40,615 nucleotides of DNA from Burkholderiales bacterium. Its GTDB lineage: Bacteria; Pseudomonadota; Gammaproteobacteria; Burkholderiales; Casimicrobiaceae. Made by a program: the position numbers and the translations under genes. The DNA is taken from the NCBI GenBank assembly GCA_025354165.1, contig JANXNI010000071.1, positions 1 through 40,615 of the forward strand. Reading direction: 5' to 3'. The notes beneath the pieces were generated by a model. It did no database searches, was not told where the DNA came from, and was given only the letters and a program-made list of their open reading frames with translations. Shown one piece after another: positions 1 through 9,412 of this stretch (position 1 is its first letter; each line of letters begins with the position of its first letter).

Positions 1-60
1 CTTGCCGCGACCCACCGCGAACATGCTGCAACCTTGGGTCGCGGCAAGCCGCTCCTACAA
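1..60. repeat. REP-type palindrome, left end cut by the window
   Basis: Bases 1-14 (CTTGCCGCGACCCA) are the exact reverse complement of bases 35-48, leaving a 20-base loop. The right side continues into GCCGCTCCTACAA, the outer arm of the widespread REP family that begins GTAGGAGCGGC. The matching left outer arm should lie just before the window. It sits directly 3' of uppP (minus strand, stop at 90), a usual place for REP elements. Confidence 0.75.
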
Positions 61-89
61 AGAAATCCGCCAATATTGGCAGGCAGGCA

Positions 90-923
90 TCACGCCCCCG
101 GCCAACTCACCCATCCGAAATGGCCCGCCGCGAGGATCGCGACGCCGAAGGCAATGCGATACCAGGCAAAAACCTGAAGCGAGTGATTCGCGACGAAGCT
201 GATCAACCACTTGATCACCAAGAGCGCTACGATGAACGACACCACTGTTCCCACGGCGAAGGCCGGAATGTCGGTGGACGACAACAGTGCCCGCTCTTTG
301 TAGAGCGAATACAAACTGGCTGCGACGAGTGTCGGTACGCCAAGAAAAAACGAAAACTCAGTTGCTGTGCGCCGTGATAGTCCGAACAACATCCCGCCAA
401 TCAGCGTAGAGCCCGAGCGCGACATGCCCGGGAACAAGCCGAAGCACTGCGCGAACCCGATCTTTAATGCATCAAAAGCGCTCATCGAATCAACATCTCG
501 AACGCGGGCGCGCGATTCGCGCAGTTCGCGAGGGCTGTCGCGTTCGATCCACAAAATGACGAGTGCGCCGATGATGGACGCCGCAGCGACGCCATAGGCG
601 TTAAACAGAACGGCCTTGATCGCCGTGTTGAAGAGCAATCCGAGCACTGCAACTGGCAGGAACGCAATGAATAGGTTGACAAAAAATCGCTGACCGTTGC
701 CACGATGAGTTACGTTCGCGAGCGCGGAAAAAAAGCGTTCGCGATACGCCCACACCACCGCGAAAATTGCCCCGATCTGAATCGCGATTTCAAATACTTT
801 GCCGCGTTCGTCATGCACGCCGAGCAGCGAGCCGGCAACGATCAAATGACCCGTGCTGGAAATGGGTAAAAACTCGGTCGCGCCTTCGACGATACCCATG
901 ATCGTCGCATCAAATAAATTCAA
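90..923 (-). CDS. uppP: Undecaprenyl-diphosphatase UppP (BacA family)
   Basis: Integral membrane phosphatase that converts undecaprenyl diphosphate to undecaprenyl phosphate, recycling the lipid carrier for peptidoglycan and other envelope polymers. The 277-residue length is normal for the family. The N-terminal motif EGATEFLPISSTGHL (residues 14-28) and the second motif PGMSRSGSTLIGG carry the conserved acidic, Ser, His and Arg residues of the active site, among several hydrophobic segments. The start is TTG at 921-923: the protein then begins at the usual family position, and an AGGGA ribosome-binding site lies about 8 bases upstream. A REP palindrome follows the stop codon. Confidence 0.96.
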   Translation of the reverse strand: MNLFDATIMGIVEGATEFLPISSTGHLIVAGSLLGVHDERGKVFEIAIQIGAIFAVVWAYRERFFSALANVTHRGNGQRFFVNLFIAFLPVAVLGLLFNTAIKAVLFNAYGVAAASIIGALVILWIERDSPRELRESRARVRDVDSMSAFDALKIGFAQCFGLFPGMSRSGSTLIGGMLFGLSRRTATEFSFFLGVPTLVAASLYSLYKERALLSSTDIPAFAVGTVVSFIVALLVIKWLISFVANHSLQVFAWYRIAFGVAILAAGHFGWVSWPGA

Positions 924-986
924 GAAATATCCCTGTAGTTTTGGAAACCAGCATGAGCATAGTCATGTTCGGCTGAAGCTGCGATG

Positions 987-2567
987 TTAGCTGGCGGGAA
1001 CGCAAAAATTGACGCCTTCACCGGTCCAGCCTTGCGCTACGAAATCGTTGTAGATGCCCACGCTGGTGGTGAATCGATGATTCGGATCATCCGGGAAGCG
1101 GGCCGCGCCCCGAAACAGGCGATAAACCGGGAGCAAACTGCTGTCGCAGAAGCCGCCGACCCCCGGCACAGCAGGAAGGAACGCATATGAATCGACGCCT
1201 TCATTCTGGGCGAACCCCGGTGCAGTGCTTTGTGTCGGATTCTGGTTCGCCAGCGCCACGAGATCGCTGTCCAGCAAAGTGTAGAAGTGGCTGCCGCGCG
1301 TCGCGATGCGAGCGACACGGTCGAAGTAGAACCGAGTGATACTGCGTGTACCGGCTTGTTGCGCGGCATAAACGAGAAACGATGACCCGGTGCGAGCCCA
1401 GCCCGACGTCGCGTCAAGCGTTGTCTTCTCCTCGTCGCGCGAGGTGATGAAGTAGTAGTCCAGCGGTGCAAACCGGTATTCAACCATTTCGCGTTTGGTC
1501 GGTGACAACGTGCCCGTACGGCCTATGCCAGATAGCGTCACCACCGTGCTTGAGGGCGACGCATTGTGCGCAATCGTCAGCGCCCCACTTCGCACACCTG
1601 TGGTCGTCGGAGTGAAGCGCGCCGCTGCTGCACACGACGCTCCGGGCGAAAGCGCCGAGCCCGCGTTACAAGTCGTCGAAATCAGCGAGAAGTCGCTGCC
1701 GGAAACGACGGTGCTGCTGATGAGTAGCGTAGCGCTACCGGTATTGGTGAGTGTCACGCTTTGCCCAGCACTGAACGAACCAACGCTAGTGTCTGCGAAG
1801 GTAAGCGCTGTCAGCGACGAAGACGCGATGGGCGCCGCGGGCGCGCCCGTCGATGCACCATAAAGCGATCGACAGCCTGCAATGTCGTCGGCCTGTAACA
1901 CGGTCAGAGACGTGTACGACGTTGATGGATTGGGCGCGATATTCGGGCCGGACATCACGGCCCCTTCCTGATTGGAATGTTGGAGTCCCAGCAAGTGCCC
2001 GACCTCGTGCGAGAACGTCGCATCGAGATTGGGGTTGAACTGGGAATTGATCACCATGTCGGCCTCGTCCAGCGTCAAGACGGAGCCGGTGAAGCCGCTG
2101 GCTCCGACATAAGTGACACCGGTGGTGTTGCCTGAAAGCGCGCCCCAGGCGATGACGTTGATGCCATCACGTGTGTTGTTGGCGAGGCTCGCTGCATTGC
2201 CGGTTGTGCCGTCGTATACGAATTGAATATTGCAGACGGCCGACCATCGACTCATTGCCGATTGAATTCGTGCAACCGCCGCAGAAGCGCTAGTCACCAA
2301 GGATGCGGGACGACTGGCGTCGTTGTAACGCCAGTGCACGATGCGTCCGCTCCAGCCATTCCAGCCGAACGTCAGGTACTTTTGCGCGTCGTCCGGATCC
2401 GTCGAATCGCTGCGCAGAATGATGTGGAAATCATTGGCGGGCGCGGCTGCGGAAGAAGAGGGAAGGGTATCGCCTGACGGCTCGGCACTCGCGAGAGCGC
2501 TACCGGAAAGTAGCGCGAAAGAGAGTGTCAGGCAGGCACGAGAAAGGTAGTTTGAATACGAATGCAT
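987..2567 (-). CDS. Secreted matrixin-like zinc metalloprotease with SPD-2-like and DUF5648 domains
   Basis: The protein has 526 residues. A signal peptide covers about residues 1-28 (hydrophobic core, ending at SALASA). The catalytic domain (about 45-235) contains the metzincin zinc site HEVGHLLGLQH at 187-197, with the glutamate base at 188, followed by a likely Met-turn at VMSGP (Met205). Residues about 245-350 resemble the ASPM/SPD-2/hydin (choice-of-anchor D) beta-sandwich. The C-terminal part (about 360-526) resembles DUF5648, often found at the end of secreted betaproteobacterial proteins. The likely role is extracellular protein degradation; the substrate is unknown. No copy of the TGTAGG operator was found upstream. 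Confidence 0.85.
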   Translation of the reverse strand: MHSYSNYLSRACLTLSFALLSGSALASAEPSGDTLPSSSAAAPANDFHIILRSDSTDPDDAQKYLTFGWNGWSGRIVHWRYNDASRPASLVTSASAAVARIQSAMSRWSAVCNIQFVYDGTTGNAASLANNTRDGINVIAWGALSGNTTGVTYVGASGFTGSVLTLDEADMVINSQFNPNLDATFSHEVGHLLGLQHSNQEGAVMSGPNIAPNPSTSYTSLTVLQADDIAGCRSLYGASTGAPAAPIASSSLTALTFADTSVGSFSAGQSVTLTNTGSATLLISSTVVSGSDFSLISTTCNAGSALSPGASCAAAARFTPTTTGVRSGALTIAHNASPSSTVVTLSGIGRTGTLSPTKREMVEYRFAPLDYYFITSRDEEKTTLDATSGWARTGSSFLVYAAQQAGTRSITRFYFDRVARIATRGSHFYTLLDSDLVALANQNPTQSTAPGFAQNEGVDSYAFLPAVPGVGGFCDSSLLPVYRLFRGAARFPDDPNHRFTTSVGIYNDFVAQGWTGEGVNFCVPAS

Positions 2568-2648
2568 GGGGGAAAACCATTGTTAGTGCCGGCGCATCAA
2601 GACGATGCGCCAATCACCGCATCATGACAATGCTCAACTCCCCCGAAA

Positions 2649-2672
2649 CCCCGACATTATCATGTGTCGGGG
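2649..2672. terminator. Hairpin downstream of the DUF937 gene
   Basis: CCCCGACA (2649-2656) pairs perfectly with TGTCGGGG (2665-2672) around an 8-base loop. It lies 14 bases beyond the stop of the minus-strand gene at 2687. No strong U-tract follows on the minus strand (GTTTCGG), so it may be a weak terminator or only an mRNA 3' end stabiliser. Confidence 0.5.
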
Positions 2673-2686
2673 ATACGCCAGCGTGA

Positions 2687-3244
2687 CTAGCCGAAGAGGC
2701 CGCCTTTGCCGCCCATCGCGTTTTTGAGTACACCGCCAAGGATCGTTTGCATCATATCGCTGGAGTGTGTTTCCGGAACCTGACCGCCGGGCGTCATGCC
2801 GTCGACGACGCCAGGTAAAACCTTAGCCAGCAATCCCCCAAGCTGATCCTGACCGATGCCGGATTTCGCGAGCAGATCGCCCAGACTGCCACCCGCACCG
2901 TCCTGTGATGGTGCTGCACCGCCCAGCACGCTGCCAAGTAAGCCGCCGAAACCACCGCCCATTCCGCCTGCGGAGGCCTGCTGTTGCCCCGCGCCACCCA
3001 TCATGCCACCGAGCACTTTCATGAGCTCGCCGCCGTCAACTGGCATGTTTTGGCCCGTCCCTTGCCACGAATCGGCGTGCTGCCCGAGTCCGCCCTGCTT
3101 CAACATTGCGAGCAGCCCACCGACGCCACCGGCCTGCTGGATGAGTCCGGAGATAACGCTGGACATCACATCATGTTGCCCGCCGCCGTTGTTGTTATTG
3201 CCACCACCGAGTACTGCGCCCAAAACGCCGTCAAGTAAGCTCAT
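2687..3244 (-). CDS. DUF937 / YidB-like protein
   Basis: The protein has 185 residues and is rich in glycine, glutamine and asparagine. It begins MSLLDGVLGAVLGG and contains repeated LLAK/GGLL segments typical of the DUF937 (YidB) family, whose function is unknown. Low-complexity GGNNNNGGGQ and GGMGGGFGGLLG stretches separate short helices. The ATG at 3242-3244 is preceded by a GGGAG ribosome-binding site. No signal peptide is clear. It appears monocistronic. Confidence 0.75.
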   Translation of the reverse strand: MSLLDGVLGAVLGGGNNNNGGGQHDVMSSVISGLIQQAGGVGGLLAMLKQGGLGQHADSWQGTGQNMPVDGGELMKVLGGMMGGAGQQQASAGGMGGGFGGLLGSVLGGAAPSQDGAGGSLGDLLAKSGIGQDQLGGLLAKVLPGVVDGMTPGGQVPETHSSDMMQTILGGVLKNAMGGKGGLFG

Positions 3245-3369
3245 GATTCTGCTCCCGTATTTTTAAGAAAATTTCATCCGGCACAGTATCACAGCGCTCT
3301 GCTGAGCGCTAGCGCCGACATTCTGAATCTGCGCCAGTGGTCACCAGCCGCTGAGAGTCAACGCGAGCG

Positions 3370-4122
3370 TCAGCGGCGGGGTTGACCCGCGATGCCGGGG
3401 GTCGGGCAGGGCATTTCGACTTCGCGTGCGGACAGCAGATCGCAGAGACGATCCAGATGCGGGTCATCGAGCCCACCGGCGCGCAACGAGGCAGCTGTCT
3501 GGCAGAGATAATCCGCGCCCGATCCGTAGTGACCGCAGCAGGTTGCAAGCTTTTCGACGACCTGTTCGTCCGACAGACGACCAGCGTAGGCGTCGGACGA
3601 ATGATTCATCACGAAGCCGATGGCGGAGATAGGGCCGTTGTCAGTTTTGGCGTTGAGCCATTTCGCTTTGTAGCTGCCACCGAACATTTCGCGCCGCCAC
3701 AACAGCGTCAACTCTTTGCGCGCAACGTCGGCACGCAGCCGATACACCACGCCGCGGCAGGCACCACCGCGATCCAGCGCGAGCACCAGACCGGGATTTT
3801 CCGGCGTGCCGCGATAGACGTTGCTCCATAGGCAAAACCGGCGATGAAAACCGCGCACCGTGGCGGCCGTTCGACCGGCGTGATCCATGCACGGGTTCCA
3901 GATCAGCGAGCCGTAGGCGAAGACGTGAACATCGGTCTTGCCATCCCATCGCTCCAGCATGCCGTCGAGTGATTCGCCGAGCGCAACATCGCACAGAACC
4001 TTGTTCGCGAGCGCTGAATGCTTGATCGCCTCGCGCGCATGATTGTTTTCGATGGCTTCACGGGTGATGCCCGTGAACGAGGCGGTCTGAGGCGTGCTGA
4101 GCGTGTTTAGGTCTGAACTCAC
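3370..4122 (-). CDS. chaC: Glutathione-specific gamma-glutamylcyclotransferase, ChaC family
   Basis: Predicted to cleave glutathione to 5-oxoproline and Cys-Gly in the cytoplasm. The 250-residue protein has the family signature VFAYGSLIWNP, which forms the substrate-binding loop, then the FHRRFCLWS segment and the WRREMFGGSY region expected to hold the catalytic glutamate. The start is GTG at 4120-4122, 23 bases after the fbp stop, so it is probably cotranscribed with fbp. The first 60 residues or so are a poorly conserved extension. Confidence 0.88.
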   Translation of the reverse strand: MSSDLNTLSTPQTASFTGITREAIENNHAREAIKHSALANKVLCDVALGESLDGMLERWDGKTDVHVFAYGSLIWNPCMDHAGRTAATVRGFHRRFCLWSNVYRGTPENPGLVLALDRGGACRGVVYRLRADVARKELTLLWRREMFGGSYKAKWLNAKTDNGPISAIGFVMNHSSDAYAGRLSDEQVVEKLATCCGHYGSGADYLCQTAASLRAGGLDDPHLDRLCDLLSAREVEMPCPTPGIAGQPRR

Positions 4123-4145
4123 GATGGCGGCGGCGAGATACTTTT

Positions 4146-5171
4146 CTAGGCTTTTTCGGTGTGATAGCGCGTCACTAATTCAACTTCGCGCCTGCTTCCA
4201 AGAATAACGCTGACGCGCTCATGAAGTTGACCGGGCTGCACATCAAGAATGCGTTGATGGCCATTTGTTGCTGCGCCGCCCGCCTGTTCGACGATAAAGC
4301 TCATCGGATTGGCCTCGTACATGAGCCGCAGCTTGCCCGGCATGGAAGGTTCGCGTTTGTCGCGCGGGTACAAAAAAACGCCGCCGCGCGTCAAAATTCG
4401 ATGCACGTCGGCGACCATCGAGGCGACCCAGCGCATATTGAAATCCTTACCGCGCGGGCCTGTTTTTCCCTGCAAAAGCTCGTCGATGTAGCGCTTCACG
4501 GGGGTTTCCCAGTGCCGCATGTTGCTCATGTTGATGGCGAATTCCTGCGTTTCCTCGGGAATCATCATGTTCGACTGTGTGAGCACCCACGAGCCCATTT
4601 CGCGATCCAGCGTGAAGCAGTGCACGCCGGTGCCGACGGTCAGTACGAACACGGTGGTCGGACCGTAAACGGCATAACCCGCCGCGACTTGCGTCGTGCC
4701 CGCGAGCAGGAAAGATTTTTCGGTGACTTCACCCATCGCCTCAGGCGCTTTGAGCACCGAGAAAATGGTGCCGATCGACACGTTGACGTCAATGTTTGAC
4801 GAGCCGTCGAGCGGATCGAACAGCAGCAGGTACTCGCCTTTGGGATAACGATTCGGGATCTCGTGAATCGTCTCCATCTCCTCGCTCGCCATGCCCGCGA
4901 GATGGCCGCCCCATTCGTTTGCCTCCATCAGAATATCGTTCGAGATCACATCGAGCTTTTTCTGCGTTTCGCCCTGTACGTTCTCGGTGCCAGCGCTACC
5001 GAGTACACCCGCCAGCGCGCCTTTGCCAACGTTCACTGCAATCGCCTTGCAGGCGCGGGCTACGACTTCGATCAGGAGCCGAAGTTCGGGCTGGATGGCG
5101 TTCGCCGAGCGCTGTTGTTCAACAAGAAACTGGGTCAGCGAGGTGCGGCGCATGGGGGCGAAGGTTTTCAC
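4146..5171 (-). CDS. fbp: Class I fructose-1,6-bisphosphatase
   Basis: Gluconeogenic enzyme that hydrolyses fructose 1,6-bisphosphate to fructose 6-phosphate with Mg2+. The 341-residue length is normal. The metal-binding signature [15 protein letters not shown] and, further on, the substrate-binding region [20 protein letters not shown] are intact. The longest frame starts with GTG at 5171, but ATG at 5153 ([10 protein letters not shown]) matches the usual family N terminus and may be the true start. The upstream gap holds copy A of the 120-bp palindromic element. Confidence 0.95.
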   Translation of the reverse strand: MKTFAPMRRTSLTQFLVEQQRSANAIQPELRLLIEVVARACKAIAVNVGKGALAGVLGSAGTENVQGETQKKLDVISNDILMEANEWGGHLAGMASEEMETIHEIPNRYPKGEYLLLFDPLDGSSNIDVNVSIGTIFSVLKAPEAMGEVTEKSFLLAGTTQVAAGYAVYGPTTVFVLTVGTGVHCFTLDREMGSWVLTQSNMMIPEETQEFAINMSNMRHWETPVKRYIDELLQGKTGPRGKDFNMRWVASMVADVHRILTRGGVFLYPRDKREPSMPGKLRLMYEANPMSFIVEQAGGAATNGHQRILDVQPGQLHERVSVILGSRREVELVTRYHTEKA

Positions 5172-5209
5172 AAGCGGGAGATCAGCACAAATTGTACCGC
5201 TCAGAAACA

Positions 5210-5329
5210 GAAAGCTTTTCGCTGAAACGACCGCCGCATTGGGGCTGATTGGAATATTTTACTAAAGTCGACTTGAAGGCCTTTACAAGCTTAGCCCCTA
5301 TGCCAGCGTTGTTTCATGCAAAAGCTATA
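5210..5329. repeat. 120-bp palindromic MITE-like element, copy A
   Basis: The outer arms AGCTTTT (5213-5219) and AAAAGCT (5320-5326), the inner arms GGGGCT (5241-5246) and AGCCCC (5293-5298), and the perfect palindrome AAGTCGACTT (5265-5274) are all symmetric about 5269.5. By hand count about 34 of 60 opposed positions are complementary. It lies between fbp and the end of the first regulator gene. Two more copies of the same length are at 26741 and 38235. It contains no open frame of note. Confidence 0.75.
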
Positions 5330-5338
5330 GACGGGAAA

Positions 5339-7543
5339 CTACGCCCGCGCCAGCTCGAACACCTGACTCAATTGCGCCGCGCGCCGCGACGTATCCTCAC
5401 CGCGCGCCTGAAGGTCGGTAATCACGGAGCGCACCACGTCAGCGGGCAGCCCGTGCGCCACGCTCTTCCTGACGATTTCTTCCGACATAGTTTGATCGGG
5501 CAAACGGATCGCGGCGCGCAGCCCGATCTGCACGGCGCCCGCTGCCTGCGAGCGAAAAAACGCCGCCCGATCTCGCGCAAACGCCTCACGCGAATCCGGC
5601 AGCAGCGGGCCGCGATAGAGCGCCAGCAGTGCCAGCGCCGTATGCGCCTGTGCGGAGTCGCGCGCCAGTGCGTCAGCGGTGGTCGTAACGCTGGCCGCCA
5701 CGCTGCTTTGCGCGGCCGATCCGCCCGCCGCGTTCGCGAAGTCGCGCAACTGCTCAACCTGCGCGAGCACGGCGTGGGTGTCGCACCAGACACGATCCAG
5801 ATCGAAGCCGATCTTGCCATCGTGTCGCGTCAACAGCGCCGCGTCGGGGAGCGATTGCCGCAGTCGTGTGAGCGCCACATCGAGCGAGCGCATCGCCTTA
5901 TCGCCTTCGGCTTCGGGCCATAACGCATCGGCCAGCCGTTGCGCGGAAACGGAGGCGGGAGCGTGGGCGGCGAGGTATTGCAGGATTTGCGTCGTTTTTG
6001 AATCGGCTTTTTTGCTGCCTTCCTGCGCGTTTGTAGCCAGTCCGTCGCAGGCAAAGCCATCGAATAGCCGCACCCGCAGAACCCACGGCCAGCTTACGGG
6101 GCGCGTGTCCGGCGGTGGCAGCGACAGGGTTCGCACATCGGCGGCGAGTGTGTCGTTGCCGAAGCCATGCGCGTAGAGCGCGGCGACCACCCGCTGCGCA
6201 ATCGGCGGGAAAATCTGCGCATGCATGGGCGGCAGTCGCCCGGCGCACACCTGCACATAGTTCTCCAGCGCGGAGCGCACCGCACCATGCTCGGTTTCGT
6301 CGGGCAGATTGTGTGCCGACGCTGCGCCATCCAGCGCCTCAGCCACGTCAATGAGCGCACACACCCGCTCATAGCCCAGACGATGGCCAGGCATGGACTT
6401 CGCGATCATGGACAGATAAATCGCCTTTGCTTCCGCCATGCGATGCAATCCCACCAGACTCGCCGCCGCAGAGTTTTCATAGAGCAACGCAATGGGCTGC
6501 GGCATTTCGAGCGCATGCGCAAGCTCCATGCAGCGCTGCGAATGCGCGAGCGCTGCCGCATACTCATTCGCACGCAGCGCGCGGTTGCCGCGACGGTAAT
6601 GCAACGCCAGCACCTGCGAGGCATCGGCCGGATCAACCAGCGCTTCCAGCTGATCCAGTCGCGTGTTGGTATGCGCTGGATCGCCCGCCCGTGTCGCCTG
6701 CTCAAAGGCAATGCGGCATGTGAAAAAACGCAGCCACTGCATGCCGAGCGCGTCGGCGTCCGCCATGAGCGCAGCGGCGGAAAACGTAAGCCCGCTACCG
6801 CCTTCTACGAGGCTCGCAAAGTAGACGCTGGCCAGTCCGGTAGCGCTGCGAAAAATCAGGCGCGTCACGGCCGGGATCGTCGCGTCATGGGTAAGCGGCG
6901 TGAGCACCTCGGTCGTCCGCCGCAGACGATCCGTATCGCGCGAGTGCTCGAACCACGGCGCAAGCATCGTCGCGGCACGCAGGCGGGCGCGACGGTTCAA
7001 CGTCTCATCGAGCGCCAGTGTGACCACGGCCTCACCGATCGCAGCCGCATCTGCCGTCTGCTGACCGAACAGCATGCGTGCCGCCAGCAGACCTGGTAGG
7101 CATTGGATCGCCTCGTCTTTGCTCAGCCGCGACTGCGTCGCTTCATACAGGGCATTGATGCGCGGGAATGCACGTTGCATCTCACCAAACCCGCTCCACA
7201 GCAACGTGCCGGTCCAATAAATGCCCGACAACGCGCGAAACTCGGCCACCTCATCGCCGCAGGCCTGCGCCGTCTGGGCGATTGCCACGAACGTCGGAAT
7301 CGCCGCCGAGCCCTGCGTCTCGCGCAGCTCATGGGCGGCAGCAAGCGCCTGTGGCAGATCAAGCAGTTGCGCGAGTCCAAGCGCCAGACACCAGGCCTCG
7401 ACCCTCGCGGTGCCGACGTGCGTTGACAGCGGCCCCAGCTCAGTACGTAACAAGTCACGCGCAGCATCCAGCGCACCGATTTGAATCAGCGCGTCAATGG
7501 ATTGCGCAGTACTGTCAATTAGACGCATGGTCACCGGACTCAT
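5339..7543 (-). CDS. SARP/BTAD-type transcriptional regulator with helical N-terminal half (paralogue 1)
   Basis: The protein has 734 residues. Residues about 1-480 are alpha-helical and Ala/Leu-rich, like TPR arrays. Residues about 490-590 form an OmpR-type winged helix as in SARP activators: the pattern RLADALWPEAEGDKAMRSLD, then VALTRLRQ (recognition helix), then a beta wing and a VWCDTHAV segment. Residues about 590-734 resemble the BTAD helical domain. Classical SARPs carry the winged helix at the N terminus, so the order is reversed. ATG 7543 has an AGGGA site upstream. The gene ends a minus-strand string led by the Calx-beta protein and operator 11924-11957. A paralogue lies at 16574. 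Targets are inferred. Confidence 0.8.
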   Translation of the reverse strand: MSPVTMRLIDSTAQSIDALIQIGALDAARDLLRTELGPLSTHVGTARVEAWCLALGLAQLLDLPQALAAAHELRETQGSAAIPTFVAIAQTAQACGDEVAEFRALSGIYWTGTLLWSGFGEMQRAFPRINALYEATQSRLSKDEAIQCLPGLLAARMLFGQQTADAAAIGEAVVTLALDETLNRRARLRAATMLAPWFEHSRDTDRLRRTTEVLTPLTHDATIPAVTRLIFRSATGLASVYFASLVEGGSGLTFSAAALMADADALGMQWLRFFTCRIAFEQATRAGDPAHTNTRLDQLEALVDPADASQVLALHYRRGNRALRANEYAAALAHSQRCMELAHALEMPQPIALLYENSAAASLVGLHRMAEAKAIYLSMIAKSMPGHRLGYERVCALIDVAEALDGAASAHNLPDETEHGAVRSALENYVQVCAGRLPPMHAQIFPPIAQRVVAALYAHGFGNDTLAADVRTLSLPPPDTRPVSWPWVLRVRLFDGFACDGLATNAQEGSKKADSKTTQILQYLAAHAPASVSAQRLADALWPEAEGDKAMRSLDVALTRLRQSLPDAALLTRHDGKIGFDLDRVWCDTHAVLAQVEQLRDFANAAGGSAAQSSVAASVTTTADALARDSAQAHTALALLALYRGPLLPDSREAFARDRAAFFRSQAAGAVQIGLRAAIRLPDQTMSEEIVRKSVAHGLPADVVRSVITDLQARGEDTSRRAAQLSQVFELARA

Positions 7544-7606
7544 AACGATATCCCTGTGATTATCGCGACATCTCGGACATATCTGACGAAAGCGTGTGCA
7601 GGAGGC

Positions 7607-8884
7607 TCAATTGGAAAACCCACCCGGTCCCAATGTTGTAAATAGTGACTGATATTTGCTCTGCGCCAGTTCACGGTTGAATTGCCCGGCAATTTGCAGG
7701 GTGAGCGCTTTCGGGCTGCCGAATTGAGGTTCGAGCACGAGGGTTTTTCCGGTGGCGTAGTAGCTCAACGTGAACCGTTGCCCCTGAATGGTTAGTCCCG
7801 TGACATGCGACATTTGCCTCGATCCGTCCACGGTTGCGCCAAAGTGATCGACCAGAAATGTCATCAACGCGGATTGCATCTCCGGTGTGATCGGTTGCAG
7901 GTTGTAGTTGAAATTTCCGGGCGATGCTGCATTCAAACTGCCGACCCACGGCAAGGGTTTTTGATCTCTTTTCAGCGAAAGTTTCTCGCCGCTCCACTGA
8001 AAATAGTAGTTCATCCACTCGGGCGTGATGTCGTCTAGTGTGGTCAGTCGCGTCTGGCCCACATCAAACGGCACAAGGTAAGCTGAATCGGTCTTCAGAT
8101 CGACCAACTCAAAAGCGAACGACTTGACTTTATCGGCATACGTGTAGCGCACCAGCGCGAACTGCCCTTTTGTGGGCCACCAGACGCGTGCCTGCCCAGT
8201 TGGCGATTCGTCGAAACTGAAGCCGCCAAAGTCTGGGTCGTTGTACACCCACTTGTGTTGCTTCAGCACGGCGTACGTCTGAAATTTAAGTGTGTTCAGA
8301 TCGAGAATGCCGTTGAGTTCCGGCAACATCATGAGCGTTCCTGTCTTGCCGAGATCACGTCCCATCGCTTGCGCATGCGCGCCCGCGTTGAGACCCTGCA
8401 ATTCACCGGGTTGTCCTGCGACGCTATCGAGAAATTGAAAGCGTGTTGCGGGAGCGCCGTTCAGGTGTTGCACCACAGGTTTACCGCTCTGATCGTTAAC
8501 CAGGTAAGTGCCGGTTTCGGTGCATACGAGAACGACAGGCGTGCCTTTGGAATACAGAAAGTGCGCCTCCAGCAAATCTCCGGCCATCCAGTCGCGCTTG
8601 CTGCCGTTGGTTGAATTCGGGCTGAAACTCACGGCGCGCCCGTTGTGCAGGAGTTTGTAGCGCGCATGCTTGTACGAGGCCAGCGGGTTCATGCTTGGAC
8701 CGCCGCCCCAACTTCGCTCGGAGCGAAACTCGATCTCGAATGGGCCAGCTTTGACGCCGGTACCGTTTGCAAGATGCGGGTAAAAACCCAAGGTGATGAG
8801 CGCGGCGAACGCAAGTCGTCGCAACCGCGCCGTCGTGAAAAACACGACGTCGAAAACGGAGTCGCTGAAGGTCGATAAGTTCAT
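7607..8884 (-). CDS. Exported protein of unknown function
   Basis: I do not recognise this 425-residue protein. A hydrophobic segment at about residues 22-41 (ARLRRLAFAALITLGFYP) looks like a signal peptide or anchor. The rest is rich in aromatic and beta-strand-like stretches without cysteine pairs. It starts 19 bases after the globin gene and ends 63 bases before regulator 1, all on the minus strand, so it is probably in the same transcript. Confidence 0.7.
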   Translation of the reverse strand: MNLSTFSDSVFDVVFFTTARLRRLAFAALITLGFYPHLANGTGVKAGPFEIEFRSERSWGGGPSMNPLASYKHARYKLLHNGRAVSFSPNSTNGSKRDWMAGDLLEAHFLYSKGTPVVLVCTETGTYLVNDQSGKPVVQHLNGAPATRFQFLDSVAGQPGELQGLNAGAHAQAMGRDLGKTGTLMMLPELNGILDLNTLKFQTYAVLKQHKWVYNDPDFGGFSFDESPTGQARVWWPTKGQFALVRYTYADKVKSFAFELVDLKTDSAYLVPFDVGQTRLTTLDDITPEWMNYYFQWSGEKLSLKRDQKPLPWVGSLNAASPGNFNYNLQPITPEMQSALMTFLVDHFGATVDGSRQMSHVTGLTIQGQRFTLSYYATGKTLVLEPQFGSPKALTLQIAGQFNRELAQSKYQSLFTTLGPGGFSN

Positions 8885-8903
8885 GACGCCGCCGAGGGCA
8901 AAA

Positions 8904-9329
8904 TTATGCGGCTAACTGTTCAGCGGGTTTGGCTGCGGCCGCTTTCATCGTGTCGGCCAACACGCCATAAACATCAATCCACGCGGCCTTCACTTCCGGC
9001 GTAAACGCGTCGCCCAACCCGCGTTGCAAGGTATCGATCAAGGCCGCTGCGACGGTGTCGTAGTGATGATCTTTGACGCCATAGCCGCCGTGCCGCACAC
9101 CCAAACCTTTGAGGACTGGCATGAGCGTGCCCGGACGATCCAGATTGCCTACTGCGACGCCGATCATGGTCATCAATTTGCCGCCTTGTTCTTTCATATT
9201 GCCTTTGAACAAGGCCTTGAGCGAGGGATCGAGGTCAAATAATTTGGCATAAAACAACTCCGCCGCGAGGTCGCGGATAGGGAGCACTTGTTGCCACGAT
9301 TGCTGGACGATAGGGGTTGACGCGTTCAT
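8904..9329 (-). CDS. Single-domain bacterial globin (Vitreoscilla haemoglobin type)
   Basis: Haem protein of 141 residues predicted to bind O2 or NO in the cytoplasm. The family pattern is clear: an N-terminal SWQQV helix, LFYAKLFDLDPSLKALFK, and the proximal haem histidine His80 in VRHGGYGV, followed by HYDTVAAALIDTL and a final helix with AAWIDVYGVLADTM. There is no reductase domain, so it is not a full flavohaemoglobin. Its place between exported proteins and regulator 1 suggests an oxygen- or NO-related input, which is inference only. Confidence 0.88.
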   Translation of the reverse strand: MNASTPIVQQSWQQVLPIRDLAAELFYAKLFDLDPSLKALFKGNMKEQGGKLMTMIGVAVGNLDRPGTLMPVLKGLGVRHGGYGVKDHHYDTVAAALIDTLQRGLGDAFTPEVKAAWIDVYGVLADTMKAAAAKPAEQLAA

Positions 9330-9412
9330 TGAAATGTTGCTTTCTTTTTTTGATTGAGGGAAGGGTTAGCCGGACGTCGTGCAGGCACGAATCGAGGCGG
9401 CTTCGTCGTGGC

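Noticed and set aside
1-60. TGTAGGAGCGGC in REP palindromes as operator copies
   Set aside because: They lack the second TGTAGG at 11 bp and belong to a well-known REP family with its own symmetry.
6167-7099. Plus-strand frame of 310 codons opposite regulator 1
   Set aside because: Shadow of the high-GC regulator gene; the same antisense openness is seen opposite other genes and no motif supports it.
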